This document shows positions 40,630 through 53,944 of a stretch of 64,000 bases of DNA, piece after piece. The position numbers and the translations under genes are program-made. The DNA lies in NCBI RefSeq assembly GCF_030124175.1, contig NZ_JASKMT010000005.1, forward strand, positions 62,001-126,000, given 5' to 3'. This DNA is from Streptomyces sp. 549. GTDB taxonomy: Bacteria > Actinomycetota > Actinomycetes > Streptomycetales > Streptomycetaceae. The notes below the pieces were generated by a model that was not told where the DNA came from, did not search any database, and was given only the letters and a program-made list of their open reading frames with translations. The first letter of the stretch is position 1. Every line of letters starts with the position of its first letter.

Positions 40630-41918
40630 GCCAGTTTCCCGTCCACGACCGTTGCCCGGCCCCGCAGGAAGGTGTGCGTCACCCGTCCCGGCAGCTCGCG
40701 ACCCCGGTAGGGGGTGTTGCGGCTGCGGGAGGCGAAGCCCGCGGGGTCCACCTGTCCACGGTATGCCGGATCGACCAGGGTGAGGTTGGCGGGCTCGCCT
40801 GCCGAGACGGGGCGGCCGTGTCCGGCGAGACGCCCGATGTGCGCGGGCCGGAAGGACATGCGGTCGGCGACCTGCGCCCAGTCCAGCAGCCCGGTGTCGA
40901 CCATGGTGTGCTGCACCACCGACAGGGCCGTCTCCAGGCCGACCATGCCCATGGCCGCGGCACCCCACTCGCAGTCCTTGTCCTCGTGCGGGTGCGGGGC
41001 GTGGTCGGTGGCGACGCAGTCGATGGTGCCGTCGGCGAGGGCCTCGCGCAGCGCCTCCACGTCAGCCGCGGTGCGCAGCGGCGGGTTGACCTTGTAGACC
41101 GGGTCGTAGGAGCGCACCAGCTCGTCGGTGAGCAGGAGGTGGTGCGGGGTGACCTCGGCGGTGACGTTCCAGCCCTTGGACTTGGCCCAGCGCACGATCT
41201 CCACCGAGCCGGCGGTGGAGAGGTGGCAGATGTGGACGCGGGAGCCGACGTGCGCGGCGAGCAGCACGTCGCGGGAGATGATCGACTCCTCGGCCACGGC
41301 CGGCCAGCCGCCCAGGCCCAGCTCGCCGGAGACGACGCCCTCGTTCATCTGGGCGCCCTCGGTGAGGCGGGGTTCCTGCGCGTGCTGGGCGATGACGCCG
41401 TCGAACGCCTTCACGTACTCCAGGGCGCGGCGCATGATCACCGCGTCGTCGACGCACTTGCCGTCGTCGGAGAAGACCCGCACGCCGGCGGCCGACTCGT
41501 GCATGGCGCCCAGTTCGGCGAGCTTGCTGCCGGCCAGGCCGACGGTGACGGCGCCGACCGGCTGCACGTCGCAGTAGCCGGACTCCCGGCCGAGCCGCCA
41601 GACCTGCTCGACGACGCCGGCGGTGTCGGCGACGGGGAAGGTGTTGGCCATGGCGTGCACGGCGGTGAAGCCGCCGGCGGCGGCGGCGCGGGTGCCGGTG
41701 AGGACCGTCTCGGAGTCCTCACGGCCGGGCTCCCGCAGGTGGGTGTGGAGGTCGACGAGGCCGGGCAGCAGCACCAGCCCGTCGGCGTCGACGACCTGGG
41801 CGCCGCCGGCGTCCAGGCCGGTGCCGACCTCGGCGACGGTCTCGCCGTCGATCAGTACGTCGGCGGGGTCGCCGCCCAGGACGCGCGCGCCGCGGATCAG
41901 GGTCTTGGCTGTGCTCAC
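40626..41918 (-). CDS. pyrC: Dihydroorotase
   Basis: A 430-residue zinc amidohydrolase closing carbamoyl aspartate to dihydroorotate. Metal ligands appear in [32 protein letters not shown] and [12 protein letters not shown]. The length and motifs fit the class I multi-metal type. GTG 41918 has GAGGAG in the end of pyrB and overlaps its stop (GTGA); it is followed by the overlapping membrane-protein gene. Confidence 0.95.
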   Translation of the reverse strand: MSTAKTLIRGARVLGGDPADVLIDGETVAEVGTGLDAGGAQVVDADGLVLLPGLVDLHTHLREPGREDSETVLTGTRAAAAGGFTAVHAMANTFPVADTAGVVEQVWRLGRESGYCDVQPVGAVTVGLAGSKLAELGAMHESAAGVRVFSDDGKCVDDAVIMRRALEYVKAFDGVIAQHAQEPRLTEGAQMNEGVVSGELGLGGWPAVAEESIISRDVLLAAHVGSRVHICHLSTAGSVEIVRWAKSKGWNVTAEVTPHHLLLTDELVRSYDPVYKVNPPLRTAADVEALREALADGTIDCVATDHAPHPHEDKDCEWGAAAMGMVGLETALSVVQHTMVDTGLLDWAQVADRMSFRPAHIGRLAGHGRPVSAGEPANLTLVDPAYRGQVDPAGFASRSRNTPYRGRELPGRVTHTFLRGRATVVDGKLA

Positions 41919-42910
41919 TTGCTCTCCTCGGTGCGGGTGGGCGTGGCGGTCTGGAGGGCCGGGTCGCTGACCGCGGGCTCGGCGCCGCCGAGCAGCAGGT
42001 ACAGGACGGCCATGCGGATGCTGACGCCGTTGGCGACCTGCTCCACCGCGGTGCACCGCGGGGAGTCGGCGACGTCGGCGGTGATCTCCATGCCGCGGTT
42101 CATCGGCCCGGGGTGCAGGACGACGGCGTGCTCGGGCATGCGCGCCATGCGCTGGCCGTCGAGGCCGTAGCGTCGGGCGTACTCGCGTTCGGTCGGGAAG
42201 TAGGCGGCGTTCATGCGTTCCCGCTGGACGCGGAGCATCATCACCGCGTCGGACTTGGGCAGCACCTGGTCCAGGTCGTAGGACAGCTCGCACGGCCAGC
42301 TGGCGATGCCGACGGGCACCAGGGTGGGCGGGGCCACCACGGTGACGCGTGCCCCGAGCGTGCTGAGCAGGTGCACCCCGGAGCGGGCGACCCGGCTGTG
42401 CAGGATGTCGCCGACGATCGTGACATGGCGTCCGTCGAGGTCGCGGCCCGCACCGCCGCCCAGCCTGCGCCGCAGGGTGAACGCGTCCAGCAGGGCCTGG
42501 GTGGGGTGCTCGTGGGTGCCGTCGCCGGCGTTGACGACCGAGCCGCCGATCCAGCCGGAGGTGGCGAGGCGGTGCGGCGCGCCCGAGTCGTGGTGGCGGA
42601 TGACGACCGCGTCGGCACCCATCGCCTCCAGGGTGAGCGCGGTGTCCTTCAGCGACTCGCCCTTGGAGACGGACGAGCCCTTGGCGGAGAAGTTGATGAC
42701 GTCGGCCGAGAGGCGCTTGGCTGCCAGTTCGAAGGAGATCCGGGTGCGGGTGGAGTCCTCGAAGAACAGGTTGACGACCGTGCGTCCGCGCAGGGTGGGC
42801 AGCTTCTTGATCGGCCGGTCGGCGAGCCGGGCGAGTTCCTCGGCGGTGTCGAGGACCATGACGGCGTCGTCGCGGGTGAGGTCGGCGGCCGAGATGAGGT
42901 GTCGCTTCAT
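41915..42910 (-). CDS. pyrB: Aspartate carbamoyltransferase catalytic subunit
   Basis: A 331-residue transcarbamylase for the committed step of pyrimidine synthesis. The carbamoyl-phosphate loop is [12 protein letters not shown], and the aspartate side has [16 protein letters not shown] and [10 protein letters not shown]. No pyrI regulatory gene is present; feedback control in this operon is through PyrR. ATG 42910 lies 95 bases after the pyrR stop. Confidence 0.95.
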   Translation of the reverse strand: MKRHLISAADLTRDDAVMVLDTAEELARLADRPIKKLPTLRGRTVVNLFFEDSTRTRISFELAAKRLSADVINFSAKGSSVSKGESLKDTALTLEAMGADAVVIRHHDSGAPHRLATSGWIGGSVVNAGDGTHEHPTQALLDAFTLRRRLGGGAGRDLDGRHVTIVGDILHSRVARSGVHLLSTLGARVTVVAPPTLVPVGIASWPCELSYDLDQVLPKSDAVMMLRVQRERMNAAYFPTEREYARRYGLDGQRMARMPEHAVVLHPGPMNRGMEITADVADSPRCTAVEQVANGVSIRMAVLYLLLGGAEPAVSDPALQTATPTRTEESK

Positions 42911-43005
42911 CGGATGCGGGCTCCGTGGAGTGGGATGAAGGGTGCGGGCGGGCAGGCGGCAGCGACGGACCCGCGCTGCGGCGGGCAGGCGGGCGCGGGG
43001 GTGCG

Positions 43006-43680
<675 letters not shown>

Positions 43681-43776
43681 CCTTAAAGGACGCCGGAATC
43701 GAACAGCACAACCGTAGCAGGAGGCGCGGGGTGATCCGCATCCGCCCAGGTCATCGGGGGGTGGGCGGCTCCCGGC

Positions 43777-43819
43777 TTGACGCCGGACATTACGCTGCGT
43801 AACCTCACAGTGAGTTACG
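43777..43819 (+). promoter_or_regulatory. bldD promoter with overlapping BldD-type operator
   Basis: TTGACG (43777-43782), a 17-base spacer and TAACCT (43800-43805) form a vegetative-type promoter. An imperfect inverted repeat at 43798-43819, centred on CTCACAGTGAG, overlaps the -10 and start region. It resembles the AGTGA/TCAC half-sites reported for BldD, which represses its own gene. Hexamers and repeat are visible; the binding is from knowledge of S. coelicolor. Confidence 0.65.
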
Positions 43820-43841
43820 AAAACCTCATCCGGGGAGCCAT

Positions 43842-44342
43842 ATGTCCAGCGAATACGCCAAACAGCTCGGCGCCAAGCTTCGCGCCATCCGCACCCAGCA
43901 GGGCCTGTCCCTGCACGGTGTCGAGGAGAAGTCCCAGGGCCGCTGGAAGGCGGTCGTGGTGGGCTCCTACGAGCGCGGCGACCGCGCGGTGACCGTGCAG
44001 CGCCTCGCCGAACTGGCTGACTTCTACGGCGTTCCGGTGCAGGAGCTGCTGCCGGGCACCACGCCGGGCGGAGCCGCCGAGCCGCCGCCGAAGCTCGTCC
44101 TCGACCTGGAGCGGCTGGCCCACGTGCCCGCCGACAAGGCAGGACCGCTGCAGCGGTACGCGGCCACCATCCAGAGCCAGCGCGGCGACTACAACGGCAA
44201 GGTGCTGTCGATCCGTCAGGACGACCTGCGCACCCTGGCCGTGATCTACGACCAGTCGCCCTCGGTGCTCACCGAGCAGCTCATCAGCTGGGGCGTACTG
44301 GACGCCGACGCCCGGCGTGCCGTCGCCCACGACGACCTCTGA
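43842..44342 (+). CDS. bldD: Developmental master regulator BldD
   Basis: A 166-residue repressor that holds sporulation genes off during vegetative growth when dimerised by tetrameric cyclic di-GMP. The N-terminal Xre-type helix-turn-helix is at about residues 8-70 (KLRAIRTQQGLSLHGVEEKS, SYERGDRAVTVQRLAELADFYGVP). The C-terminal domain carries the RxD...RxxD cyclic di-GMP signature in QRGDYNGKVLSIRQDD (Arg and Asp near 114-128). ATG 43842 has GGGGAG upstream. It is divergent from pyrR and ended by a hairpin. Its presence strongly supports Streptomyces or a close relative. Confidence 0.97.
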   Translation: MSSEYAKQLGAKLRAIRTQQGLSLHGVEEKSQGRWKAVVVGSYERGDRAVTVQRLAELADFYGVPVQELLPGTTPGGAAEPPPKLVLDLERLAHVPADKAGPLQRYAATIQSQRGDYNGKVLSIRQDDLRTLAVIYDQSPSVLTEQLISWGVLDADARRAVAHDDL

Positions 44343-44403
44343 CACCTCCAGGTCCGCCCGCGGCGACCGCCCCCGCGGGTCGCGGGGTTCCCGTCGCCCA
44401 CCG

Positions 44404-44446
44404 CAGTGCCCCGCAGTCGCCCGCCGAGGCCGACTGCGGGGCACTG
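44404..44446. terminator. bldD terminator hairpin
   Basis: Perfect 16-bp arms (44404-44419 and 44431-44446), 62 bases after the bldD stop, with an 11-base loop and no U-run. Confidence 0.7.
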
Positions 44447-44520
44447 GCGCTTCCGTGGCTCCACAGGGGCTCGCAGGGCCTGACGGCGCCTGGGCCTGGA
44501 AGCGGCGGGTGGGCGCACGG

Positions 44521-44571
44521 CCGACGGGGGCGGGTCCGGGACATCTGGTGTCCCGGACCCGCCCCCGTCGG
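44521..44571. terminator. nusB-side terminator, 23-bp perfect hairpin
   Basis: Arms 44521-44543 and 44549-44571 are exact complements around TCTGG, 15 bases past the nusB stop on the minus strand. It closes the long aro-efp-nusB run and also faces bldD, so the convergent genes are insulated by two hairpins. Confidence 0.78.
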
Positions 44572-44586
44572 GCGGTGCGGTGGCGG

Positions 44587-45015
44587 TCAGGCCTGGCGCA
44601 GGCTCGGCTTGAGCTCCTTCAGGCGGCCCAGCAGGCCGTTGACGAAGCCCGGCGAGTCGTCGGTGGAGAACTCCTTGGCGAGCTGCACGCACTCGTCGAG
44701 CACCACCGCGTCGGGCGTCTCGTCCTCCCAGATCAGCTCGTACGCACCCAGCCGCAGGATGCTGAGGTCGACCACCGGCATGCGGTCCAGCTCCCAGTCC
44801 ACGGCGTAGGTGGCGATCAGTTCGTCGATCCGCGCCGCGTGAGCGGCGTAGCCCTCGACGAGCTGCATGGTGTACTCGCCGACCGGCGGCTGCCGGGGAT
44901 CGGTCCGCGCGTGCCGGAGCCAGTCCGCGAGGACCTCCGTCACGGAGGCGTCGCGCTGGTCGGCCTCGAACAGGATCTGGAAGGCGCGCTTGCGGGACTT
45001 GCTGCGGGCAGCCAC
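44587..45015 (-). CDS. nusB: Transcription antitermination factor NusB
   Basis: A 142-residue all-helical RNA-binding protein that works with NusE on boxA RNA in rRNA antitermination. Family features: RSKSRKRAFQILFEADQRD at the start, then DRMPVVDLSILRLGAYELIW and VVLDECVQLAKEFSTDDSPGFVNGLLG (in pieces). GTG 45015 is two bases after the efp stop, so the two are coupled as in many bacteria. Confidence 0.94.
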   Translation of the reverse strand: MAARSKSRKRAFQILFEADQRDASVTEVLADWLRHARTDPRQPPVGEYTMQLVEGYAAHAARIDELIATYAVDWELDRMPVVDLSILRLGAYELIWEDETPDAVVLDECVQLAKEFSTDDSPGFVNGLLGRLKELKPSLRQA

Positions 45016-45017
45016 GG

Positions 45018-45584
45018 TTAGCTGTTCACCCGGCCGAGGTAATCTCCGGTGCGGGTGTCGACCTTGATCTTCTCGCCGGTGGTGATGAACAGCGGGACGC
45101 CGATCTCGTGACCGGTCTCCAGCTTGGCGGGCTTGGAGCCACCGGTGGAGCGGTCGCCCTGCACGCCGGGCTCGGTGTGCTCGATGACCAGCTCGACGGC
45201 GGCCGGCAGCTCCACGGAGAGCGGGTTGCCCTCGTACATGGCCACCGTCGCCTCGAAGCCCTCGATGAGGTAGTTGGCCGCAGTGCCGACCACCTCGCGG
45301 GAGACGTGGATCTGGTCGTAGGTGCCCATGTCCATGAAGACGAAGTACTCGCCGTCCATGTACGAGAACTGCATGCTGCGCCGGTCGACGGTGGCGGTCT
45401 CGACCTTCGTGCCGGCGTTGAAGGTCTTGTCGACGGTCTTGCCGGAGAGCACGTTCTTCAGCTTGGTGCGCACGAAGGCAGGGCCCTTGCCGGGCTTGAC
45501 GTGCTGGAACTCGACAACGGACCAGAGCTGTCCGGCGTCGAGCTTGAGCACCATGCCGTTCTTGAGGTCGTTCGTGGTGGCCAC
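45018..45584 (-). CDS. efp: Elongation factor P
   Basis: A 188-residue tRNA-shaped factor that relieves ribosome stalling at polyproline. The tip loop is [12 protein letters not shown], with Lys33 in the position modified in other bacteria; no modification gene is nearby. GTG 45584 has AGGAG eleven bases upstream. The same operon encodes very proline-rich proteins (the P-loop ATPase and MltG tails), which could depend on it. Confidence 0.95.
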   Translation of the reverse strand: MATTNDLKNGMVLKLDAGQLWSVVEFQHVKPGKGPAFVRTKLKNVLSGKTVDKTFNAGTKVETATVDRRSMQFSYMDGEYFVFMDMGTYDQIHVSREVVGTAANYLIEGFEATVAMYEGNPLSVELPAAVELVIEHTEPGVQGDRSTGGSKPAKLETGHEIGVPLFITTGEKIKVDTRTGDYLGRVNS

Positions 45585-45666
45585 GGTCGCGGAATCTCCT
45601 GAGACTGCTTGGGAGACCAAGGGAGCCCTGCCCGCGTGCCCGTGGGCTCACCAGCCCGGTGGGGCG

Positions 45667-46776
45667 CTAGAGAGCGAGCAGTTCCTTGGTCGTGATGGTG
45701 AGTAGCTCCGGCCCGCCGTCTGCGGAGGGGCGGACGACGAGTGTGTCATCGATCCGGACCCCGCCCCGCCCCGGGAGGTGGACCCCCGGTTCGACGGTGA
45801 CCGGCACGCAAGCGTCCAGTTTACTCATGGCTCCTGGCGACAGCCGAGGGTCCTCACCGATTTCCAGCCCCACCCCGTGCCCGGTGCGGTCGCCGACCGC
45901 CTCTCCGTAGCCGGCCGCGGCCAGCACCTGGCGGGTCGCCCGGTCCACCGACCGGCACTCGGCTCCGGGCGCCAGCGCCTCCCGTCCGGCGCGCTGAGCA
46001 GCGAAGACCAGCTCGTACAGGTCGATCTGCCACTCGGCGGGCGAGCTGCCGATGACAAAGGTGCGGCCGATCTGGCAGCGGTAGCCGCGGTAGCGGGCAC
46101 CGAGCCGGACGGTGAGGAAATCGCCCTCCTCCACACGCCGGTCGCTCGGCACGTGCCCAGCCAGGCCGGAGTGCCGGCCGGTGGCGACGGAGGTGGGGAA
46201 CGCCGCGCCGTCCGCACCGTGGTCGACCAGTCGGCGTTCCAGTTCCAGCGCGAGGTGCCGCTCGGTGCGCCCCACCAGGATCGACTCCAGCAGTTCGCCC
46301 AGCGCCTGGTCGGTGATCTCGGCGGCGATGCGCAGCGCTGCGATCTCCTCGCGGTCCTTGACGAGCCGCTGCTGCTCCACGGCGCTGCCCAGGTCGGCCA
46401 GGCGCAGCCGGGGGGCGGCGGAGGCGACCAGCCGGTGCCTGGCCACCGTCAGGTGCCGCTCCTCCACCGCGAGTACCGCGCTGCCGGAGCGGTCGGCGAG
46501 GGCCGCGGCGGCAGCCGCCGGATCGCCCTGACCCGGCAGCAGCCGGGCCCGCAGCTCACCCGACGGGTCCGGCAGGGGCGGGCCGCCCTCGCCGGGCAGG
46601 GCGAACAGCGTGTCGCGGCCGTCGGCGCCCAGCAGCAGCACCGCGCCGGGCGCGTCGCAGCCGGTGAGGTAGTGCAGGTTGGCCGGACTGGTGACCAGTG
46701 CGGACGTGGTGTCCGCGGCCGACGCCGCGCAGCGGTCGCGGAGCCGGGAGCGGCGGAGCGTGTGCACCTCGGACAT
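45667..46776 (-). CDS. Aminopeptidase P family protein with degenerate metal site
   Basis: A 369-residue member of the M24 pita-bread family, with an N-terminal creatinase-like domain (about 1-135) and a C-terminal catalytic-fold domain. Metal ligands are only partly kept. The two aspartates expected in VRLGA and RCQIGRTF are Arg224 and Gln235; His300 (TGHGVGLEIGEDP) and Glu329 (TVEPGVHLP) remain; the last Glu is Asp343 (VRIDDTL). Loss of both bridging aspartates argues against peptidase activity, unlike true PepP. It lies between the P-loop ATPase and efp, where pepP-efp pairing is common. A binding or scaffold role is possible. Confidence 0.82.
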   Translation of the reverse strand: MSEVHTLRRSRLRDRCAASAADTTSALVTSPANLHYLTGCDAPGAVLLLGADGRDTLFALPGEGGPPLPDPSGELRARLLPGQGDPAAAAAALADRSGSAVLAVEERHLTVARHRLVASAAPRLRLADLGSAVEQQRLVKDREEIAALRIAAEITDQALGELLESILVGRTERHLALELERRLVDHGADGAAFPTSVATGRHSGLAGHVPSDRRVEEGDFLTVRLGARYRGYRCQIGRTFVIGSSPAEWQIDLYELVFAAQRAGREALAPGAECRSVDRATRQVLAAAGYGEAVGDRTGHGVGLEIGEDPRLSPGAMSKLDACVPVTVEPGVHLPGRGGVRIDDTLVVRPSADGGPELLTITTKELLAL

Positions 46777-46883
46777 GGGGCGAGCCTAGGCTCGCGGCGC
46801 CGATCCGGCCGGTCGAGCGCAGCCGTACGGGCGTCACCCGCCCGATGCCGCCCGCGGGCGGCGGGGTTACCAGGCGGGCGGGC

Positions 46884-47645
46884 CTACCAGGTCGGCGGGC
46901 TGGCGAGGCTGCGGGCGACGATCTCGTCCAGCAGCCGGGCCGTGGTCTCCACGTCGTGCCGGGAGTTGTCCAGGATGGGCAGCCCCGAGCTGTACCAGCC
47001 GGCCATGCGCCCGTGGATACGGGCGACCTCCTCGTCGCTGAGCCGCCGGTTGCCGCTGCGGGCGGCGTTGCGCTCCAGGACGATCTCCAGGCCGGGCAGC
47101 AGCACCACGGGGATCAGTCCGGGGCCGACGTGCCGCTTCCAGCCGCCCAGGCCGACGGCGGGCCGGTCGGGGAAGACCGCGTCGTCGAGGATGCAGGAGA
47201 TGCGGTTCGCGAGGAAGTTGCGGGCGGCGAAGCCGCATGTGCGGCGGGCCAGGCGGTACTGCGCCTCCGACTGGTCGTTCCAGCCCGTCTGCGGGTCGGC
47301 GAACCCGGCGCGCACCCACTCCCGCACGTCGTCGAGGCTGATGTGGGCGGTGGGCACGGGGCGGCGGTCCGCCCAGTGGCGGGCGACGGTGGTCTTTCCC
47401 GCTCCGGCCGGCCCGATGAGCAGCACCGCGACCGCTGCGTGCGCGGCGTCCAGCGTGGCCGGGTCGGCGGCGGGCGCGGGTATCTGCACCGGGGCGCCGG
47501 GCGGCAACCGCAGCTGCCCGGTGGGCTCGGGGGCCTGCGCGGCCGGCGGCGGCCCGGCCGCGTGCCATCCCGGGTGCACCGGCGGCTGCGCGGGGTGCGG
47601 CGGGTGCCCCGGCGGGACGGGCGGGTGCGCCCCGTAGTGCTGCAT
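46884..47645 (-). CDS. P-loop kinase-like ATPase with Pro/His-rich N-terminus
   Basis: A 253-residue protein. Residues 1-65 are a low-complexity tail rich in Pro, His and Ala (VPPGHPPHPAQPPVHPG), probably disordered. The rest is an AAA_33-type P-loop domain: Walker A GPAGAGKTTVARHW near 78-90, then SLDDVREWVRAGF and ILDDAVF resembling polynucleotide or small-molecule kinases. No partner substrate domain is recognisable. ATG 47645 is set by GGAG upstream. It is transcribed between aroQ and the degenerate aminopeptidase. Function unknown; nucleotide-dependent phosphorylation is inference. Confidence 0.7.
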   Translation of the reverse strand: MQHYGAHPPVPPGHPPHPAQPPVHPGWHAAGPPPAAQAPEPTGQLRLPPGAPVQIPAPAADPATLDAAHAAVAVLLIGPAGAGKTTVARHWADRRPVPTAHISLDDVREWVRAGFADPQTGWNDQSEAQYRLARRTCGFAARNFLANRISCILDDAVFPDRPAVGLGGWKRHVGPGLIPVVLLPGLEIVLERNAARSGNRRLSDEEVARIHGRMAGWYSSGLPILDNSRHDVETTARLLDEIVARSLASPPTW

Positions 47646-47774
47646 CCGTCCCCACTCCGTTCGCTCGGTGCTCGTTGCGGCGCCGGGAGGCGGTCCGTCG
47701 CTGACGAACCGTACCGCCCGGGGCGCCCCCAGTATGAACGGGCCCGACCGGTGGCGAGTGCCCGACCTGACCCG

Positions 47775-51032
<3,258 letters not shown>

Positions 51033-51126
51033 CGGTGCTCCTCAATTCGGGCGCGGTGTGCTTGCCCCGATCCTGCCATGCCCGGGGCCGGTGCCCGGAC
51101 GCCGGTCCAGCAGTCGGAACGGCGTC

Positions 51127-51960
51127 TCAGCGCACGCGGGCGGCCAGCGCCGCCTCGCCGGCGGCCCGCATCGCGGCGAGCGGCGCGGGGTGGCGGCCCG
51201 TCATCTGCTCGACCTGCAGCACGGCTTGGTGGACCAGCAGGTCGAGGCCGCCGACCACCGGGCCGCCACGGGTCGCCCAGGCCTCGGCCAGAGCCGTGGG
51301 CCAGGGGTCGTACAGCACGTCGAAGAGGGTGCCCGGCGCGGCGGGAACGGCCCCGGCCAGCGCGTCGGTGGTGCCCGCCGGCGTGGTGGCGACGACCAGG
51401 GGGGTGTCCAGGGCGGCGGGCGCCTCCTCCCAGGGCGCGATGCGCACCTCCACGCCCAGCCGCTCGCCCCAGCCGCGCATCTCCCGGGCGCGGGCCTCGC
51501 TGCGCACGCAGGCGGTGACCGGCCCGTCGCAGATCCGCGCGAGGGCGGCCAGCGCCGACGAGGCGGTGGCTCCGGCGCCGAGGACCGTCGCCCGGTCCAC
51601 CCGCTCCACGCCGTGTTCACCCAGCGCGGCGAGGATGCCGGGCACGTCGGTGTTGTCGCCGACCCGGCGGCCGTCCTCGGTGAACACCACGGTGTTCACC
51701 GCCTCGACGGACGCCGCGGTCGCGCTCACCTCGTCCAGCAGCGGCAGCACGGCCCGCTTGAGCGGCATGGTGAGCGACAGGCCGGCCCAGGTCCCGTCCA
51801 GGCCGCCGAGGAAGGGCCCGATCCCGGACTCGTCCACCTCGAACCGCTCGTACGTCCAGTCGGCGAGGCCCAGCTCCCGGTAGGCGGCCCGGTGCAGTGC
51901 CGGGGAGAGCGAGTGGGCGATGGGTGAGCCGAGCACGGCGGCCCGGTGGCGCGCGGGCAT
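51127..51960 (-). CDS. aroE: Shikimate dehydrogenase (NADP)
   Basis: A 277-residue enzyme reducing 3-dehydroshikimate. The shikimate-binding N-terminal domain has LGSPIAHSLSPALHRAAY and SLTMPLKRAVLPLLDE with the catalytic Lys; the NADP fold has TVLGAGATASSALAAL. The ATG shares one base with the mltG stop (TGATG), so the two are coupled; mltG-aroE adjacency is common in actinobacteria. Confidence 0.93.
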   Translation of the reverse strand: MPARHRAAVLGSPIAHSLSPALHRAAYRELGLADWTYERFEVDESGIGPFLGGLDGTWAGLSLTMPLKRAVLPLLDEVSATAASVEAVNTVVFTEDGRRVGDNTDVPGILAALGEHGVERVDRATVLGAGATASSALAALARICDGPVTACVRSEARAREMRGWGERLGVEVRIAPWEEAPAALDTPLVVATTPAGTTDALAGAVPAAPGTLFDVLYDPWPTALAEAWATRGGPVVGGLDLLVHQAVLQVEQMTGRHPAPLAAMRAAGEAALAARVR

Positions 51961-53855
51961 CAGTCGCCGCTCCCCTGCGACTCCTCGCGCTTCTTGCGCT
52001 GCTCGGCGTTGAAGTCCGCCACGTGCCGCTCGTGCTCCTTGAAGGTGGTGCTGAAGCGGGTGTCGCCCGGCTTGACCGTGACGAAGTACAGCCAGTCGCC
52101 CTCGGTCGGGTTGAGAGCCGCGGTGATCGCCTGGTGCCCGGGGTTGTCGATGGGACCGGGAGGCAGTCCGGCGTTGACGTAGGTGTTGTACGGCGAGTCG
52201 AACCGGGTGTCGTCGACCGACACGTCCAGCGTCGAGCGGCCCATCGCGTAGTTGATGGTGGAGTCGAAGTCGAGCCGGCCGTTGGTCTCGGAGTTGCCCG
52301 GCTTCAGGCGGTTGTAGATCACCTGGGAGACCTTGCCGAACTCGTCCTTCTCCTGCGCCTCGGCCTGGATCAGCGAGGCGATGGTGAGGACCTCGTACGG
52401 GGTGCGTCCGACCTTCTCGGCGTCGGACTCCATGTCCACCTTGGTGAACTCGGCGTTGGCCCGCTTGACCATCTCCTTGAGAACGGCCTCCGGCTCGGAG
52501 TTCTTGGTGACGCTGTACTTGGAGGGGAAGAGGAAACCCTCCACCTTGCCCTCGGCCCACGGAGGCAGACCGAGGTCGGCGGACTCGGCGGCCTTCTCGG
52601 TGGTGCCCTTCGGGGACTCGGTGCGCTCGTCGATCATCTCGAAGATCTTCGACGCCCGCAGGCCCTCGGGAATGATCAGGCCGGACTGGCTCTTGGGGTC
52701 GAGCAGCAGCGCGATGGCCGACGACGCCGACATCTCCTTGCGGAGCGTGTAGCTGCCGGCCTGGATGGTCTGCGCCTTGCTGTCGCTGCCGGCCGCCGCC
52801 GCCACGAAGGCGTCGTGGCTCTTGACCACGCCGGCCTTCCTGAGGATGTTGCCCATGTCGGACACCGACGAGCCCTGCGGGATCTCCACCTGCACCTCGC
52901 CGCTGCCCTGGCCCTCGAAGTCCGGGGCAGCGGCGAAGCGGCTCTGGTAGAAGCCGTAGCCGTAGTAGGTGACGGCGCCGCCGCCGCCGAGCAGCACCGC
53001 GGCGACCACCAGGCAGGCGAAACCGTTCTTCCGCTTGGCGCTGCCGCGCCGGGACCTGCCGCCGCCTCCGTCGTCGCCCCTGCCGCCTCCGGCCGCGCCC
53101 TCGGGGTCGTCGCTGAAGAAGGCGGACTCGCCCTGGTCGGGGCCGGGATCCCAGTCGGTGTCGGCCTCCGCGCCGCCCTGCTCGTCGTCGCGGTCCGGCC
53201 GCCGCTGCGGCCGCTCCGGCTTCGGAGGCGGGTAGGCCTCGGGCGTGCCGTAGTAGTCGGGCGGCTGCTGCCCGTACGCGTCCGGCGGCAGCTGGTCGCC
53301 GTAGGGGTCGCCCGCGGCGGCGTAGGGCTGCTCCGGCTGCCCTACGCCTGGGGGGCCGCCCGTCGGGTCCGCGTAGGGCTGCTGCCGGTACTGCCCGCTG
53401 TCCTGGCCGCCGTAGTGCTGCTCTCCGTAGGAGGGCGGCGCGCCCTGCTGCTGGTTGCCGTAGGGCTGCTGCGGCGCCTGGGGGTCCTGGTAGCGCTGCG
53501 CGGGTCCGCCCTGGTACTGCTGCTGGCCGGCGGAGGGGTCGGGGTGCTGACCGTACTGCTGGGGCTGGTCCTGGCCCTCGTACTGGCCCTGACCGGGGTA
53601 CTGGTACTGCTGCTGGGCGTAGCCCGCGTAGGGGTCCTGCCCGGCGGGCGCACCGTACGGACTCTGGCCGCCGGGCGCGCCGTACGGGTCCTGGGTACCG
53701 GAACCGTTCTGCTGCGACCAGTCGGACCGACCCGGCTGGGCGGTGCCGCTTCCGTCCCAGTCGCCCTGCTGCGCTCCCTGGAAGTCCCGGTCGCCGTACA
53801 GCGGATCCTCGGGATGCCATGGTTGGGAGCCGTGACCTCGGCCGTACTCGCTCAT
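51960..53855 (-). CDS. mltG: Endolytic murein transglycosylase MltG with long disordered N-terminal tail
   Basis: A 631-residue cell-wall enzyme that cuts nascent glycan strands. Residues 1-275 are a low-complexity cytoplasmic tail rich in Gln, Gly, Tyr, Pro and Asp. A basic stretch (RSRRGSAKRKNG) and one membrane helix (about 279-301) follow. The YceG/MltG domain has VEGFLFPSKY at 438-447, likely catalytic Glu499 in SLIQAEAQ and NAGLPPGPIDNPGHQAI near 561-577. E. coli MltG is about 340 residues, so nearly half is extra. ATG 53855 has AGGGGA upstream. It follows ruvX by 89 bases. Confidence 0.9.
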   Translation of the reverse strand: MSEYGRGHGSQPWHPEDPLYGDRDFQGAQQGDWDGSGTAQPGRSDWSQQNGSGTQDPYGAPGGQSPYGAPAGQDPYAGYAQQQYQYPGQGQYEGQDQPQQYGQHPDPSAGQQQYQGGPAQRYQDPQAPQQPYGNQQQGAPPSYGEQHYGGQDSGQYRQQPYADPTGGPPGVGQPEQPYAAAGDPYGDQLPPDAYGQQPPDYYGTPEAYPPPKPERPQRRPDRDDEQGGAEADTDWDPGPDQGESAFFSDDPEGAAGGGRGDDGGGGRSRRGSAKRKNGFACLVVAAVLLGGGGAVTYYGYGFYQSRFAAAPDFEGQGSGEVQVEIPQGSSVSDMGNILRKAGVVKSHDAFVAAAAGSDSKAQTIQAGSYTLRKEMSASSAIALLLDPKSQSGLIIPEGLRASKIFEMIDERTESPKGTTEKAAESADLGLPPWAEGKVEGFLFPSKYSVTKNSEPEAVLKEMVKRANAEFTKVDMESDAEKVGRTPYEVLTIASLIQAEAQEKDEFGKVSQVIYNRLKPGNSETNGRLDFDSTINYAMGRSTLDVSVDDTRFDSPYNTYVNAGLPPGPIDNPGHQAITAALNPTEGDWLYFVTVKPGDTRFSTTFKEHERHVADFNAEQRKKREESQGSGD

Positions 53856-53944
53856 CGATCCCCTAAGCCGCGCTTCGGCAACCTGCCCTTACCCGTACAA
53901 CGTTCGAACGGCTGCCGTTCGCGCGAGACGTTACCGTACTGCGA

